Origin: Mesorhizobium sp. NFR06
Lineage (GTDB): Bacteria > Pseudomonadota > Alphaproteobacteria > Rhizobiales > Rhizobiaceae
Length of the DNA: 64,000 nt
Assembly: GCF_900115245.1 (NCBI RefSeq)
Contig: NZ_FOVT01000015.1
Span: forward strand, 62,001 to 126,000
Reading direction: 5' to 3'
A model generated the notes under the pieces. The model saw only the letters and a program-made list of their open reading frames with translations, was not told the DNA's origin and did not search any database. Shown here piece after piece: positions 23,879-32,599 of the stretch (its first letter is position 1; every line of letters starts with the position of its first letter). Both the position numbers and the translations under genes were made by a program.

Positions 23879-24764
23879 GCTTGCGGCCTCCGAATTCGAG
23901 ATAGGCCCACGGCACGATGACGATCACCACCGACAGCAGCATCATGGTCGAAGCGGCGAAACCCTGGCCCAGATTCTGGGCGAAAAACATGTAGTCGTAG
24001 ACATATTTCGCCGGCACTTCGGAGGCGATGCCGGGACCGCCGCTGGTCTGCGCCACGACCAGGTCATAGACCTTGACGATGCCGGCGGCGATGATCACCA
24101 GCGTGGTGATGAAAACCGGCCGCATCATCGGGATGACGATGAACAGGTAGGTCTTCCACATAGGGATGCCGTCGACCCGCGCCGCCTTCCAGATGTCTTC
24201 GTCGATGCCGCGCAGCCCGGCGAGCATCAGGCACATGACCAGCCCCGTGCCTTGCCACAGCGCTGCGATCGAAATGCCGTAGATGACGATGCTCGAATTG
24301 TAGAGAGGATCGAAGCTGAAGCTCGTCCAGCCGAGGTCGCGCACCACGCGCTGAATGCCGAAATCCGGATTGAGCAGCCATTGCCAGACCAGCCCGGTGA
24401 CGATGAAAGAGAGCGCGAACGGATAGAGGAAGATGGTGCGGAACGTGTCCTCGAAACGGATCTTCTGGTCGAGTAGTGCCGCTAGGATGAAGCCGATGAC
24501 CAGCGAGAACACCAGCGAGATCACGCCGTAGATCAAAAGGTTCTCGATCGAGACCAGCCAGCGCGGCGTCGCCCACAGCCGGTGATACTGGTCGAGCCCG
24601 ACGAAGGTCAGCCGCGGCAACAGCTTCGAATTGGTGAAGGAATAGAGCACCGTCCACGCCGTGCCGCCGACGAAAACCACCAGCGCGGTCAGGATCATCG
24701 GGATCGATGCGACTTTGGCGTTGAGGTTGCGGAATAGCTGGTTCGGGCGTTGGCTGCTGCTCAT
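23871..24764 (-). CDS. Sugar ABC transporter permease (MalF type)
   Basis: Inner-membrane permease of 297 residues with the EAA loop DEDIWKAARVDGIPMWKTYL. It pairs with the MalG-type permease to form the transport channel. Its 3' end overlaps the next gene by eight bases. An 80-base gap with a hairpin separates it from the binding protein gene upstream. Confidence 0.9.
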   Translation of the reverse strand: MSSSQRPNQLFRNLNAKVASIPMILTALVVFVGGTAWTVLYSFTNSKLLPRLTFVGLDQYHRLWATPRWLVSIENLLIYGVISLVFSLVIGFILAALLDQKIRFEDTFRTIFLYPFALSFIVTGLVWQWLLNPDFGIQRVVRDLGWTSFSFDPLYNSSIVIYGISIAALWQGTGLVMCLMLAGLRGIDEDIWKAARVDGIPMWKTYLFIVIPMMRPVFITTLVIIAAGIVKVYDLVVAQTSGGPGIASEVPAKYVYDYMFFAQNLGQGFAASTMMLLSVVIVIVPWAYLEFGGRKRG

Positions 24765-24825
24765 CTAGACCGGCCGGGCAATGAGGACATCGAGCCCCCG
24801 ACCCCCGATGTGCTGGGGCCGGGAG

Positions 24826-24841
24826 CCGGCGGGGGCGCCGG
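24826..24841 (-). other. GC hairpin between binding protein and permease genes
   Basis: CCGGC/GCCGG stem around GGGGGC directly after the binding-protein stop. It is short and has no U-run; it could protect the binding-protein mRNA from 3' decay. Confidence 0.35.
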
Positions 24842-24844
24842 TTG

Positions 24845-26083
24845 TCAGTCCGCCGAGCCGATGATCCCGGCGAAGCGCTTTTGCGCCTCTTCGAGGCTCA
24901 TGTCGGGCTTGGCGAAGAATTCGGAGAACAGGTCTTCCTTCTGCTTCTGGGTGTCCTGCGAAAGCAGTTGGTCCGTCCACGGCATGACCGCGCCCTTGGC
25001 GAGGATGGCGAGACCCTTCTTCATGCAGTCGTTCGCCGTGTTGAGGTCGACGTCGCCGCGCACCGGCAGGGAACCCTTCTTGAGATTGAAGGCGACCTGG
25101 GTTTTGGGATCAAGCAAGGTCTCGGCGAGCACCACCTGCGCCTTGGCCTTTTCCTCGTCCTTGAGCAGCGGGAAATAGAAGGCATCGCCGCCCGTGGCGA
25201 TGACCTCGTTCAGGCCAAGGCCAGGCAGGCAGGTATAGTCCTTGCCGGCAGTCTTGCCGGCGACCTGGAACTCGCCTTGCGCCCAGTCGCCCATGATCTG
25301 CCCGGCGGCCTTGCCGGTGATGACCAGATTGGTCGCCTGGTTCCAGTCCTGCACATTGGTGTTCTTGGCCATCTTGCGGGCATCGTCCGCTGCCTTGAAT
25401 ACCTTGGCGATCTCCGGACCGGCCGCGAAGGTGGCGTCCTTGTCCTTGTAAACCTTGAGGAAGGTGTCGGTGCCGCCGATCGCGGCCATCAGCACGTCGA
25501 AGGCGCCGGAAGCCTGCCAAGGCTGTCCGCCGACCGCGAGCGGGATGATGCCGGCCTTTTCCAGCGCCGGCGCGTCCGCCACGAATTCATTCCAGTCCTT
25601 CGGCACCGGCAGGCCGGCCTTCTGGAAGGCCTCGTTGGACAGCCACAGCCACTGCCAGGAATGGATATTGACCGGCACGCAATAAATCTTGCCGTCGATA
25701 GTGCACGAGTCGAGCAGGCTCTTCGGCCGCACCACCTCCGTCCACTTGTCCTTGGTGGCGATATCGGTGAGGTCGCGCATCAGCCCGGCCTGCACCAGTT
25801 CCTCCGCCTGACGGCCGTGGTTGAACTGGGTGGCGCCCATCGGATCGCCGCCGGTGATGCGGCTGATCATGATCGGCCGCGCCGTGCCGCCGGAACCGGC
25901 GATGGCGCCGTCGACCCAGTGATTGCCTGTCGCGTCGAAGGCTTTGGCAAGCTCGGCCACCGCCGCCGCCTCGCCGCCGGAAGTCCACCAGTGTGTGACT
26001 TCCAGGTCGGTCGCAGCCGCCGGTCCGGCGAAATTCAGCGCGACCGTCGCGGCAAACGCGGCAGTCAGGTATTTGTATCGCAT
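24845..26083 (-). CDS. Sugar ABC transporter substrate-binding protein
   Basis: Periplasmic solute-binding protein of family 1 (MalE/UgpB-like), 412 residues. It has a signal peptide of about 24 residues (MRYKYLTAAFAATVALNFAG, cleavage after AAA), then LEVTHWWTSGGEAAAV, typical of oligosaccharide-binding members. Aromatic residues for sugar stacking are plentiful (HSWQWLWLSNEAF). The ATG at 26083 has GGGAGGA nine bases before it. It is the first gene of the operon; a LacI-type operator covers the DNA immediately upstream (26099-26118), so repression probably blocks initiation here. Confidence 0.91.
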   Translation of the reverse strand: MRYKYLTAAFAATVALNFAGPAAATDLEVTHWWTSGGEAAAVAELAKAFDATGNHWVDGAIAGSGGTARPIMISRITGGDPMGATQFNHGRQAEELVQAGLMRDLTDIATKDKWTEVVRPKSLLDSCTIDGKIYCVPVNIHSWQWLWLSNEAFQKAGLPVPKDWNEFVADAPALEKAGIIPLAVGGQPWQASGAFDVLMAAIGGTDTFLKVYKDKDATFAAGPEIAKVFKAADDARKMAKNTNVQDWNQATNLVITGKAAGQIMGDWAQGEFQVAGKTAGKDYTCLPGLGLNEVIATGGDAFYFPLLKDEEKAKAQVVLAETLLDPKTQVAFNLKKGSLPVRGDVDLNTANDCMKKGLAILAKGAVMPWTDQLLSQDTQKQKEDLFSEFFAKPDMSLEEAQKRFAGIIGSAD

Positions 26084-26098
26084 TTCGGTTCCTCCCAG

Positions 26099-26118
26099 AA
26101 TCTGAAACGTTACAGATT
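26099..26118. promoter_or_regulatory. LacI-type operator O1
   Basis: AATCTGAAACGTTACAGATT is palindromic in 18 of 20 positions and centred on ACGT, the LacI/GalR core. It starts 15 bases upstream of the binding-protein ATG. Its central 14 bases recur in reverse orientation at O2. Confidence 0.8.
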
Positions 26119-26351
26119 TTCGATACGGCAAATGACCGGCATAGGCAACCCCTGGCCGCAACGCCGATTGATATTTTTTCGGGGCACGAACAAAATCCTT
26201 GTTTCGAAGCGGCAATACTGCCAGTGGAACCGTCGATTGGTGGCGAGATCGGGCGTGAGCCGATATTTCTTTGTGATTCCAGCGACTTTCGGCCCATCGC
26301 CATCCCGGAATGCGACCGTCGCGACCTCACCGCCCAATCACGAAGATTGGC

Positions 26352-26371
26352 AATCTGTAACGTTTCAGTAT
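26352..26371. promoter_or_regulatory. LacI-type operator O2
   Basis: AATCTGTAACGTTTCAGTAT shares CTGTAACGTTTCAG with the reverse complement of O1. Its centre is 253 bases from O1 and about 105 bases upstream of the LacI gene, suited to looping repression and autoregulation. No gene is seen between the operators. Confidence 0.8.
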
Positions 26372-26465
26372 ATTGCACCGTGCCGCATGCTTTGGGCCGC
26401 GCAAATGTCGACATCGCAATTGCGGGCCAGCCGCGCGGCTGCTATGCGCCTGAGGGGCGGGACGA

Positions 26466-27509
26466 ATGGATAGACGGGTAACGAAGAAGGACGACGAGAC
26501 GTCGGCCAAGGAAAGGCCGACGCTGAAGACGCTCGCCTTCATGACCGGGCTCGGCGTCACGACCGTCTCGCGCGCGCTCAAGGATGCGCCCGAAATCGGC
26601 GCCGAGACCAGGCGCCGCGTCCAGCTTGTGGCCAAGCAGATCGGCTACCGTCCGAACCGCGCCGGCGTCAGGCTGAGGACGGGCAAGACCAATGTCATCA
26701 GCCTGGTGCTCAACACCGAGCACGAGATCATGAGCTTCGTTTCGGACATCATCTACGGCGTCACCGAAGTGATCGCCGACACGCCCTACCACCTGATCGT
26801 CACGCCCTATTCGCGCTCGCAAGATCCGCTCGATCCGGTGCGCTACCTGGTGGAGACGGGCTCGGCGGATGGGGTCATCATCTCGCGCACCCAGCCCAAC
26901 GATCCGCGGGCGCGTTACATGCTGGAGCGCGGCATCCCCTTTGCCACGCACGGCCGCACCGATATGGGACTGGTGCATCCCTATCACGACTTCGACAATT
27001 ACGCCTTTGCCGGCGAAGCCGTCCGCTATCTCGCCGGCAGGAGCCGCAGCCGGCTGGCGCTTGTCACCCCGCCGGTTGGCCTCACCTATTACGGCCATAC
27101 GGTGAACGGCTTTGCCGATGCGCTGAGCGAGGTGGGCGCCAGCGAGGTGCCGTTCAACACCGTCTCCATCGATCAGTCGATCGACCAGATCAGGATGCGG
27201 ACCGCACAGCTGATGCGGCGCAAGGACCGGCCCGACGGCTTCGTCAGCAGCGCCGCCGCCGCGACGCTCGCCGTCGTCGCCGGCATCGAGGACGCCGGGC
27301 TGAAGCTCGGCCGCGACGTCGACGTGGTCTCGAAGCAGTCCTCGGAACTGCTGCATCTGTTCCGGCGGGAACTGCTGGTCGTCAACGAGAATTTTAGGCT
27401 CGCCGGTTCCGAGCTTGCCCGCGCGGTGCTCGGCTGGATCGGCGGCGCCGATCCAGGATCGTTGCAGTCGCTCAGCACCCCGAGCGAGGTTCTGCCCTAT
27501 CGGGGTTAG
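26466..27509 (+). CDS. LacI-family transcriptional regulator
   Basis: A 347-residue repressor. The DNA-binding region is residues 18-70 (TLKTLAFMTGLGVTTVSRALKDAPEIG, with the hinge helix IGYRPNRAGVRLRTG). The periplasmic-binding-protein-like effector domain follows (NVISLVLNTEHEIMSFVSDIIYG, SADGVIISRTQPNDPR). It is divergent from the sugar importer operon and very likely represses it through the two operators at 26099 and 26352, released by the imported sugar. It ends in PYRG, with no cognate enzyme downstream. Confidence 0.9.
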   Translation: MDRRVTKKDDETSAKERPTLKTLAFMTGLGVTTVSRALKDAPEIGAETRRRVQLVAKQIGYRPNRAGVRLRTGKTNVISLVLNTEHEIMSFVSDIIYGVTEVIADTPYHLIVTPYSRSQDPLDPVRYLVETGSADGVIISRTQPNDPRARYMLERGIPFATHGRTDMGLVHPYHDFDNYAFAGEAVRYLAGRSRSRLALVTPPVGLTYYGHTVNGFADALSEVGASEVPFNTVSIDQSIDQIRMRTAQLMRRKDRPDGFVSSAAAATLAVVAGIEDAGLKLGRDVDVVSKQSSELLHLFRRELLVVNENFRLAGSELARAVLGWIGGADPGSLQSLSTPSEVLPYRG

Positions 27510-27570
27510 CCTCTGGTTTCCCGAGAAAAAGATTGTTGTCGATCCCGGAGATTGGCCGAAGCCCCTCAGC

Positions 27571-27631
27571 TTCGTCATCCTCGGGTCTACGCCGCGTCGC
27601 TTCGCTCCTTGCTCCGCCCGTGGACGACGAC
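27571..27631. repeat. Dispersed palindrome, family B
   Basis: TCGTCATCCTCGGGTCTACG through CCGTGGACGACGA, an imperfect stem with CTTCGCTCC inside. It shares its sequence plan with 18067 and 40432. It lies between lacI and gnd, which converge. Confidence 0.6.
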
Positions 27632-27665
27632 GGGAGAAGCGCCGCGTACCCAGCGGCTGCCAAGC

Positions 27666-29090
27666 CTAGGCAGCCCCGCTGCCCCACGGCCCATGGAACG
27701 CGCCCTGCTCGCCGATGCGCTCGAAACCATGCGCGCCGAAGAAGTCGCGCTGCGCCTGGATCAGGTTCGACGTGCCGCGGCCCTGCCTGTAGCTGTCGAA
27801 ATAGGCGAGCGCCGAGGCTAGCGCCGGCACCGGCGAGCCGGCTTCGGAGGCCCGCGCCACGATGCGCCTGAGCGACTGATGCGCCTCCTTCATCATGGCG
27901 ATGAAGGCTGGCGCCATCAAAAGGTTGGTGGAAGCGCTGCCTGAGCCGAAAGCCTCGGCCATCGTGTCCAGCATCTGCGAGCGGATGATGCAGCCGGCGC
28001 GCCAGATCTTGGCGATGGTCGGCATCGGCAGGTTCCAGCTGAATTCCTTGGAGGCACCGCTCATCACCGCGAACCCCTGAGCATAGGCGGCGATCTTGCC
28101 TGCAAACAGCGCCAGTTCGAGATCCTTCAGCAGCGTGCCCTTGTCGCCGGTGATCTTAGTGACACCGATATTGCCATAGGCCTTTTCCGCCGCCTGCCGC
28201 TCGTCCTTGATCGAGGACAGAACGCGCGCCGCGACCGCCGCCTCGATGGCCGTCGCCGGAATGCCGAGCTGTTGCGCTTCGATGACCGACCATTTGCCGG
28301 TGCCCTTCTGTCCGGCGCGATCGAGGATGATGTCGACCACCGGCTTGCCGGTCTTGGCATCGTCGGCGGCCAGAACCTTGGCGGTGATCTCGATCAGGTA
28401 GGAGTTGAGCCGCCCCTTGTTCCAGTTTTCGAATACGGCGCCGATCTCCTTCGGCGCCATGCCGAGACCGTCGCGCAGGATGCCGTAGATCTCGGCGATC
28501 ATCTGCATGTCGGCATATTCAATGCCGTTGTGGATGGTTTTCACGAAATGCCCGGCGCCGTCGGTGCCGAGCCAGGCCGCACACGGTTCGTCCTTGAACT
28601 TGGCGGAGATCGCGGTCAGCACGCTTTCGACGCGTTTCCATGACTCTTCGGTGCCGCCGACCATGATCGAAGGCCCGTGGCGCGCACCCTCCTCGCCGCC
28701 GGACACTCCCATGCCGATGAAGGTCAGCCCCGAGCCCGAGAGCTCGGAGAAGCGCCGCATCGTGTCGCGGAAATTGGCGTTGCCGGCATCGATGACGATG
28801 TCGTTGTCTGAGAGCACACCCCGCAATGCCGCGATCTGCTCGTCGACCGGCTTGCCTGCAAGCACCATGATGATGATCGGCCGTGGCGGCCGGATCGCCG
28901 CGGCGAGTTCCTCCAGGCTGTAGCAGGGAACGACCATGTCCTTCAGCGGACCCGCGCTCTCGACAAAGGCGTCGGTGCGCGCCGGCGTGCGGTTGAAGAC
29001 GGCGATGCGGTGCCCGTGCTCGGCGATGTTGAGCGCCAGGTTGGAGCCCATCGTGCCAAGGCCGATCAGGCCGATTTCGGCTTTTTCCAT
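27666..29090 (-). CDS. gnd: 6-phosphogluconate dehydrogenase (decarboxylating)
   Basis: Oxidative pentose phosphate enzyme converting 6-phosphogluconate to ribulose 5-phosphate, CO2 and NADPH. The 474 residues match the long form. NADP site GLIGLGTMGSNLALNIAEHG; substrate motifs GVSGGEEGARHGPSIM and HFVKTIHNGIEYADMQMIAE with the catalytic Lys and His-Asn; ILDRAGQKGTGKW and a C-terminal AQRDFFGAHGFER contributed to the partner subunit. The ATG at 29090 follows GGGAAGAAA. It stands between the sugar and copper modules and is probably constitutive. Confidence 0.95.
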   Translation of the reverse strand: MEKAEIGLIGLGTMGSNLALNIAEHGHRIAVFNRTPARTDAFVESAGPLKDMVVPCYSLEELAAAIRPPRPIIIMVLAGKPVDEQIAALRGVLSDNDIVIDAGNANFRDTMRRFSELSGSGLTFIGMGVSGGEEGARHGPSIMVGGTEESWKRVESVLTAISAKFKDEPCAAWLGTDGAGHFVKTIHNGIEYADMQMIAEIYGILRDGLGMAPKEIGAVFENWNKGRLNSYLIEITAKVLAADDAKTGKPVVDIILDRAGQKGTGKWSVIEAQQLGIPATAIEAAVAARVLSSIKDERQAAEKAYGNIGVTKITGDKGTLLKDLELALFAGKIAAYAQGFAVMSGASKEFSWNLPMPTIAKIWRAGCIIRSQMLDTMAEAFGSGSASTNLLMAPAFIAMMKEAHQSLRRIVARASEAGSPVPALASALAYFDSYRQGRGTSNLIQAQRDFFGAHGFERIGEQGAFHGPWGSGAA

Positions 29091-29196
29091 CGTTTCTTCC
29101 CTGCTTTTGGATGCTTGTTGTGGCCGCTGTTTGCAAGATGAATGACGGGCCTTGGCGGCGACGTCAACCGCCTCGCAGGCCGGCCTCACCTGAATA

Positions 29197-30837
29197 TCAC
29201 TCGCCGCGAATGTCGATCGGCGCCTCGATCTTTACCATCTCGAAGTCCGAAACGAGGATGTCGAGCCGGGCGTTCCAGCGGCCGGGCAGCGGAATGACGA
29301 GATTGTCGACACGCCAGGTGCCGTCGCCGGGTTTCGTCGCCGGCCGCTTGATCGGCTCGATGCCGGAATCCGGCTTGGACAGCACCAGCGTCACCCCCTT
29401 GGCGTCGAGCGGTCCAAAGTCGCCGCTCATGATCACCATTGAAGCGGCAACCTCGCCGGCATGCCCAGGCGTGATGCTGAGATCGGCCATCGCCTTCACC
29501 GTGTGGATGTGGATCGATACCGGCTGCGCGGCGGCGATTGCCAGCGCACGCGGTGGCGGGGTGAAGCGCCAGCCGGCGGCGACGCTGAAGATGGCGAGCA
29601 CGATCACGGTCTCGATGCGAATGGAGCGCGCCAGCCGACGCTGCACCTCGGTGTCGCCGGCTTCGGCGGGCGCCGTCAGCGTCGAGCGGTTGACCGCGGC
29701 AAGGGTGAACAGGAAGAGCAGCAGAGCCAGCTTGAGCAGCAGCAGGCGGCCATAGGCCGTGTGGACCAGCGCTGCCGGTGCCTGCACCTGGATGATTGCC
29801 AGCACGATGCCGCTCGCGGCAAGCACGGCGACGACGGGCAGGATCGCGCGCGAAAACCGGCTGAGGAACGCGCGAGCTTCGGCCGGCCACCACCGCAACG
29901 CAAGGCCGAGCGGCGCCAGCGCGCCGCCCCAGAAGGCGATTGCCGTGCCGTGCAGAAATACCAGCGGCCGCGTCAGCCATTGCGGTTCGGCGGCGCTGGC
30001 ATGACCACTCGCGGCAAGGGCGGCGCCGACACCGAGTAGTGCAGCGCTTGCCGCCGGCTTGCGAAGACCCGATGGCCCGGCAAGCGACAACAGGGCAAGA
30101 CCAAGCGCGATCAACCCGACCAGCACCGTCCAGACGAAGCTCGTCTCCAGCGCGGTCTTCCACACCGTCGGCGACGCAAACCGGGCGAGCGGCGCGCCAA
30201 GCCCGTCCAACCCCTGCAGGCCGAGCGACAGCGGCGCCCCGACGAGGCCGAAAAGCAGCGCCGCGGCAACAAAGCGTTGGCCGCAGCGCCGGTTCTCGGC
30301 CAGCCAGGCGAGCGCGAAGGCACCGCCAACGCCGAGAAAGAAGCCGACATAGAGAAACAGCCTGGCTGCCCAGATGGCCGTACGCAGCGTCCAGTCGACA
30401 GCTTCGCCGGCGATCGGCGCGGCACTTGGCGCGCCTATGGAAAACAGCGCCGAACCGCCGACCGGATGACCGTCGACCGACACGACCCGCCAGCTCAGCA
30501 CATGCGTGCCGGATTTGAGCGTTTCGGGATTGTCGATCTCGAGCGTCTGGTCCTCGAGGCGGAAGGATGTCAGCGCAAGCTGCGAGCCGTCGGGCCGCAC
30601 GAGCGTCAGGACCAGTGGTGAGACAGGCTCGCTGAAGGTGAGCGAAAATCGCGCCGGACTTTGCGACAGCACCGCGCCGTCGGCGGGGTCGGTCGCGACC
30701 AGCGCCGCATGCGCGAAAGCGCGGCAGGGCACGGCCAGTACCGCAAGCACCATGAACGCGGCGACCAGGCTCCTCATGAGAGGCCGGATGCGAGCGCCGC
30801 GCAGGCGAACCGTCGCTGGGAAGGATACTGCGTTCAT
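29197..30837 (-). CDS. CopC-CopD fusion copper protein
   Basis: A 546-residue copper-handling membrane protein. A signal segment ends in AFA, so the mature protein begins HAALVATDPADGAVL, whose first His is the Cu(II) ligand of CopC; a second ligand lies in VSVDGHPVGGS. After this ~100-residue domain come about eight membrane spans of the CopD family (WKTALETSFVWTVLVGLIAL, HTAYGRLLLLKLALLLFLF). A C-terminal extracytoplasmic domain (residues about 440-546) resembles the YcnJ tail. The start at 30837 is preceded by GAACGGA; an ATG at 30777 is possible. It is the last gene of the copper cluster and likely imports copper. Confidence 0.86.
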   Translation of the reverse strand: MNAVSFPATVRLRGARIRPLMRSLVAAFMVLAVLAVPCRAFAHAALVATDPADGAVLSQSPARFSLTFSEPVSPLVLTLVRPDGSQLALTSFRLEDQTLEIDNPETLKSGTHVLSWRVVSVDGHPVGGSALFSIGAPSAAPIAGEAVDWTLRTAIWAARLFLYVGFFLGVGGAFALAWLAENRRCGQRFVAAALLFGLVGAPLSLGLQGLDGLGAPLARFASPTVWKTALETSFVWTVLVGLIALGLALLSLAGPSGLRKPAASAALLGVGAALAASGHASAAEPQWLTRPLVFLHGTAIAFWGGALAPLGLALRWWPAEARAFLSRFSRAILPVVAVLAASGIVLAIIQVQAPAALVHTAYGRLLLLKLALLLFLFTLAAVNRSTLTAPAEAGDTEVQRRLARSIRIETVIVLAIFSVAAGWRFTPPPRALAIAAAQPVSIHIHTVKAMADLSITPGHAGEVAASMVIMSGDFGPLDAKGVTLVLSKPDSGIEPIKRPATKPGDGTWRVDNLVIPLPGRWNARLDILVSDFEMVKIEAPIDIRGE

Positions 30838-30890
30838 TCCGTTCTTGTGCGAGGAGGTGGCGCGCCCTCGGCGAGCGCGCCACCAAAGGA

Positions 30891-31409
30891 TCATTTCTTC
30901 GGCAGCAATTTGATGCCTGGCGCTGGAGTTTCCAAGGCGTCTTCGTCCTGGCCCGCCGCCGGGATCTCGATCCAGCGATCGGCGGCGTCGCCGCATTCCT
31001 GCACCACCGGGAAATACAGGGTCTGGCCGGCTGGCAGGTCGGCCGCCAGCGAAGCGCGGAACACGAACTCGTCGTAGAATTCGTCGGGCAGGCTGCCGCC
31101 GCTCCAATCCACTTCCTTCACGCCAGTGGTCAGCGTCTCGCCATAGAGCTGGTAGGATTTCTCGTACTTGCCCTTCTTGGTCTGCAGCGTCCAGCCGGGC
31201 TTCGGCATCGGCTTCACCGCAATGACGCCTTCGGGGATCTGCACGCGCAAGGCGGTGGTTGCCTTGCCTTCGCAACCATGCGGCACGCGAAGTACCGCCT
31301 TGTAGGTGGAGCCGACAGCCGCTTCCTGCGTCTCGAGCGTGATGTGGGCGAGCGCAGCGCTGGTCCCGAGCGCGCAAAGCGCGCCGGCCGCCAAAAGATA
31401 CGTCTTCAT
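30891..31409 (-). CDS. YcnI-family copper-binding protein (DUF1775)
   Basis: Secreted protein of 172 residues. Signal peptide residues 1-21; the mature chain starts His22 (HITLETQEAAVGSTYKA), the His brace-like Cu(II) ligand of YcnI, with the conserved Trp in PKPGWTL. The fold continues with RVPHGCEGKATTALRVQIPEG and ends in a short lysine tail. Unlike YcnI of Bacillus it has no C-terminal membrane anchor, so it should be free in the periplasm. It is co-transcribed with PCu(A)C and CopC-CopD and probably passes copper between them. Confidence 0.87.
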   Translation of the reverse strand: MKTYLLAAGALCALGTSAALAHITLETQEAAVGSTYKAVLRVPHGCEGKATTALRVQIPEGVIAVKPMPKPGWTLQTKKGKYEKSYQLYGETLTTGVKEVDWSGGSLPDEFYDEFVFRASLAADLPAGQTLYFPVVQECGDAADRWIEIPAAGQDEDALETPAPGIKLLPKK

Positions 31410-31439
31410 GGATTGTCCCTCTGATTTCGAATTGGCGGA

Positions 31440-31985
31440 TTATTCGGCGTGATCCATGTCCATGTCGCCGGTCTCGCCCATGCCTTCGACGAGGAACTCG
31501 ACTTTGACGCTGCCCGCCTTCTCGAAGGTCAGCGTCGCGGGGAATTTCTCGCCCTGCTTCGGCTGCCGCTTCAGGCCGGTGAACATCAGGTGATACGCGC
31601 CCGGCTTCAGCGCGACCTTGCCGCCGGCCGGGATCTCCAGCCCGCCGCTGACCGGCCGCATGGTCATGACGCCGTCCTTGACGCCCATCTCATGCAGTTC
31701 GGCCTTGTCCGAGATATCCGACGAGATCGACAGCAGCCGGTCCGGCGTGCCGCCCTTGTTGATCACGGTGAAGTAGCCGCCGGCCACCTTGGCGCCGGGC
31801 GGCGTCGCCCGTGACCAGGGATGTTCGATCTCGATATCGCCGACCTTGAATTCATGCGCGAGGGCGGCAGGAATGCAGGCAAGCAGGAGAAGAAGAACGA
31901 ACAGGGGGGAGCCAAGACGTTGCAGGCCGAGCGGCGGCGCGCCGCGAAGGGCATGGGCCCGCGCTCTTGGAGGAAGATTGGACAT
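31440..31985 (-). CDS. Periplasmic copper chaperone PCu(A)C
   Basis: A 181-residue Cu(I) chaperone. An N-terminal hydrophobic signal ends in ALA; mature sequence HEFKVGDIEIEHPWSRATPPGA. The copper site is HEM...MTMRPV and YHLMFTGLK, i.e. the His-Met-Met-His-Met pattern of the family. A C-terminal tail ending GDMDMDHAE adds Met, Asp and His that may bind more copper. Such proteins deliver copper to cytochrome oxidase or to partner periplasmic proteins. It sits 30 bases before ycnI, in the same operon. Confidence 0.9.
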   Translation of the reverse strand: MSNLPPRARAHALRGAPPLGLQRLGSPLFVLLLLLACIPAALAHEFKVGDIEIEHPWSRATPPGAKVAGGYFTVINKGGTPDRLLSISSDISDKAELHEMGVKDGVMTMRPVSGGLEIPAGGKVALKPGAYHLMFTGLKRQPKQGEKFPATLTFEKAGSVKVEFLVEGMGETGDMDMDHAE

Positions 31986-32075
31986 GATTGCTCCATGAAT
32001 ATGAGGACCGCGCCGCTCTGCGGCCGCGATCGGTCTGATCTTTGGATGAATGCGGCCGCGAAAAGTTTCCGCGGG

Positions 32076-32423
32076 TCAGGCCATTGCCGGCGGCGCGCGC
32101 GGATTCGCGGGAGAACGGTCGCGGGCGAAGTCTTGATGCCGGAAGGCCGGGAACTGGAAGGCGACGGCCTCAAGGGCCTGGCTTCTAGTGAGCGCGCCGG
32201 CAGCCGGCGGCGGCAGATGCGCCGGCGAAACCATGTTGCAGCCGAGCGAGCAGCAAGCCGGCAAATGCTGCTGGTGTGGATCGCCGCCGGGGAGCTTCAC
32301 AACCCCTTCATGCGTGCAGATGACGTTGCCGAAGGCGTCGAGTTGCGAAGGCGAGCCGAAGGCGAACGCACCGAGAGAGGACGGAAGCAATAGAAGCAGC
32401 GCCGCGACGAACGCGGCCGGCAT
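32076..32423 (-). CDS. DUF2946-like Cys/His-rich secreted protein
   Basis: A 115-residue protein with a hydrophobic leader (MPAAFVAALLLLLPSSLGAF) and a likely metal-binding centre: CTHEG, then HQQHLPACCSLGCNM. The C-terminus is Ala/Pro-rich. Proteins of this kind occur beside copper-uptake genes in many proteobacteria; function unknown. A TTG at 32450 would give a more standard signal peptide with a basic N-region (MDIRLRRWS) and has GGGAG ten bases upstream, so the true start may be there. It is the first gene of the copper cluster, 90 bases before PCu(A)C. Confidence 0.72.
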   Translation of the reverse strand: MPAAFVAALLLLLPSSLGAFAFGSPSQLDAFGNVICTHEGVVKLPGGDPHQQHLPACCSLGCNMVSPAHLPPPAAGALTRSQALEAVAFQFPAFRHQDFARDRSPANPRAPPAMA

Positions 32424-32599
32424 GCTCCATCGTCTCAGCCGGATATCCAACCCAAAGCTTCTCCCAGAAACGCCGCGACCGTAACACGGACGATGCGGCC
32501 GGAAAATCGGCAAAACCGCGCTGCGGCAACGCGGCGCGATACGTCCGTCAGATGCGCCTACCAAATGTCCCCTGCAAATGGGCCCTGCAAATGCGCTTG

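Noticed and set aside
24842..26473. 543-residue plus-strand frame across the binding-protein gene and operators
   Set aside because: Reads through both operators and a secreted protein gene in antisense; no recognisable sequence.
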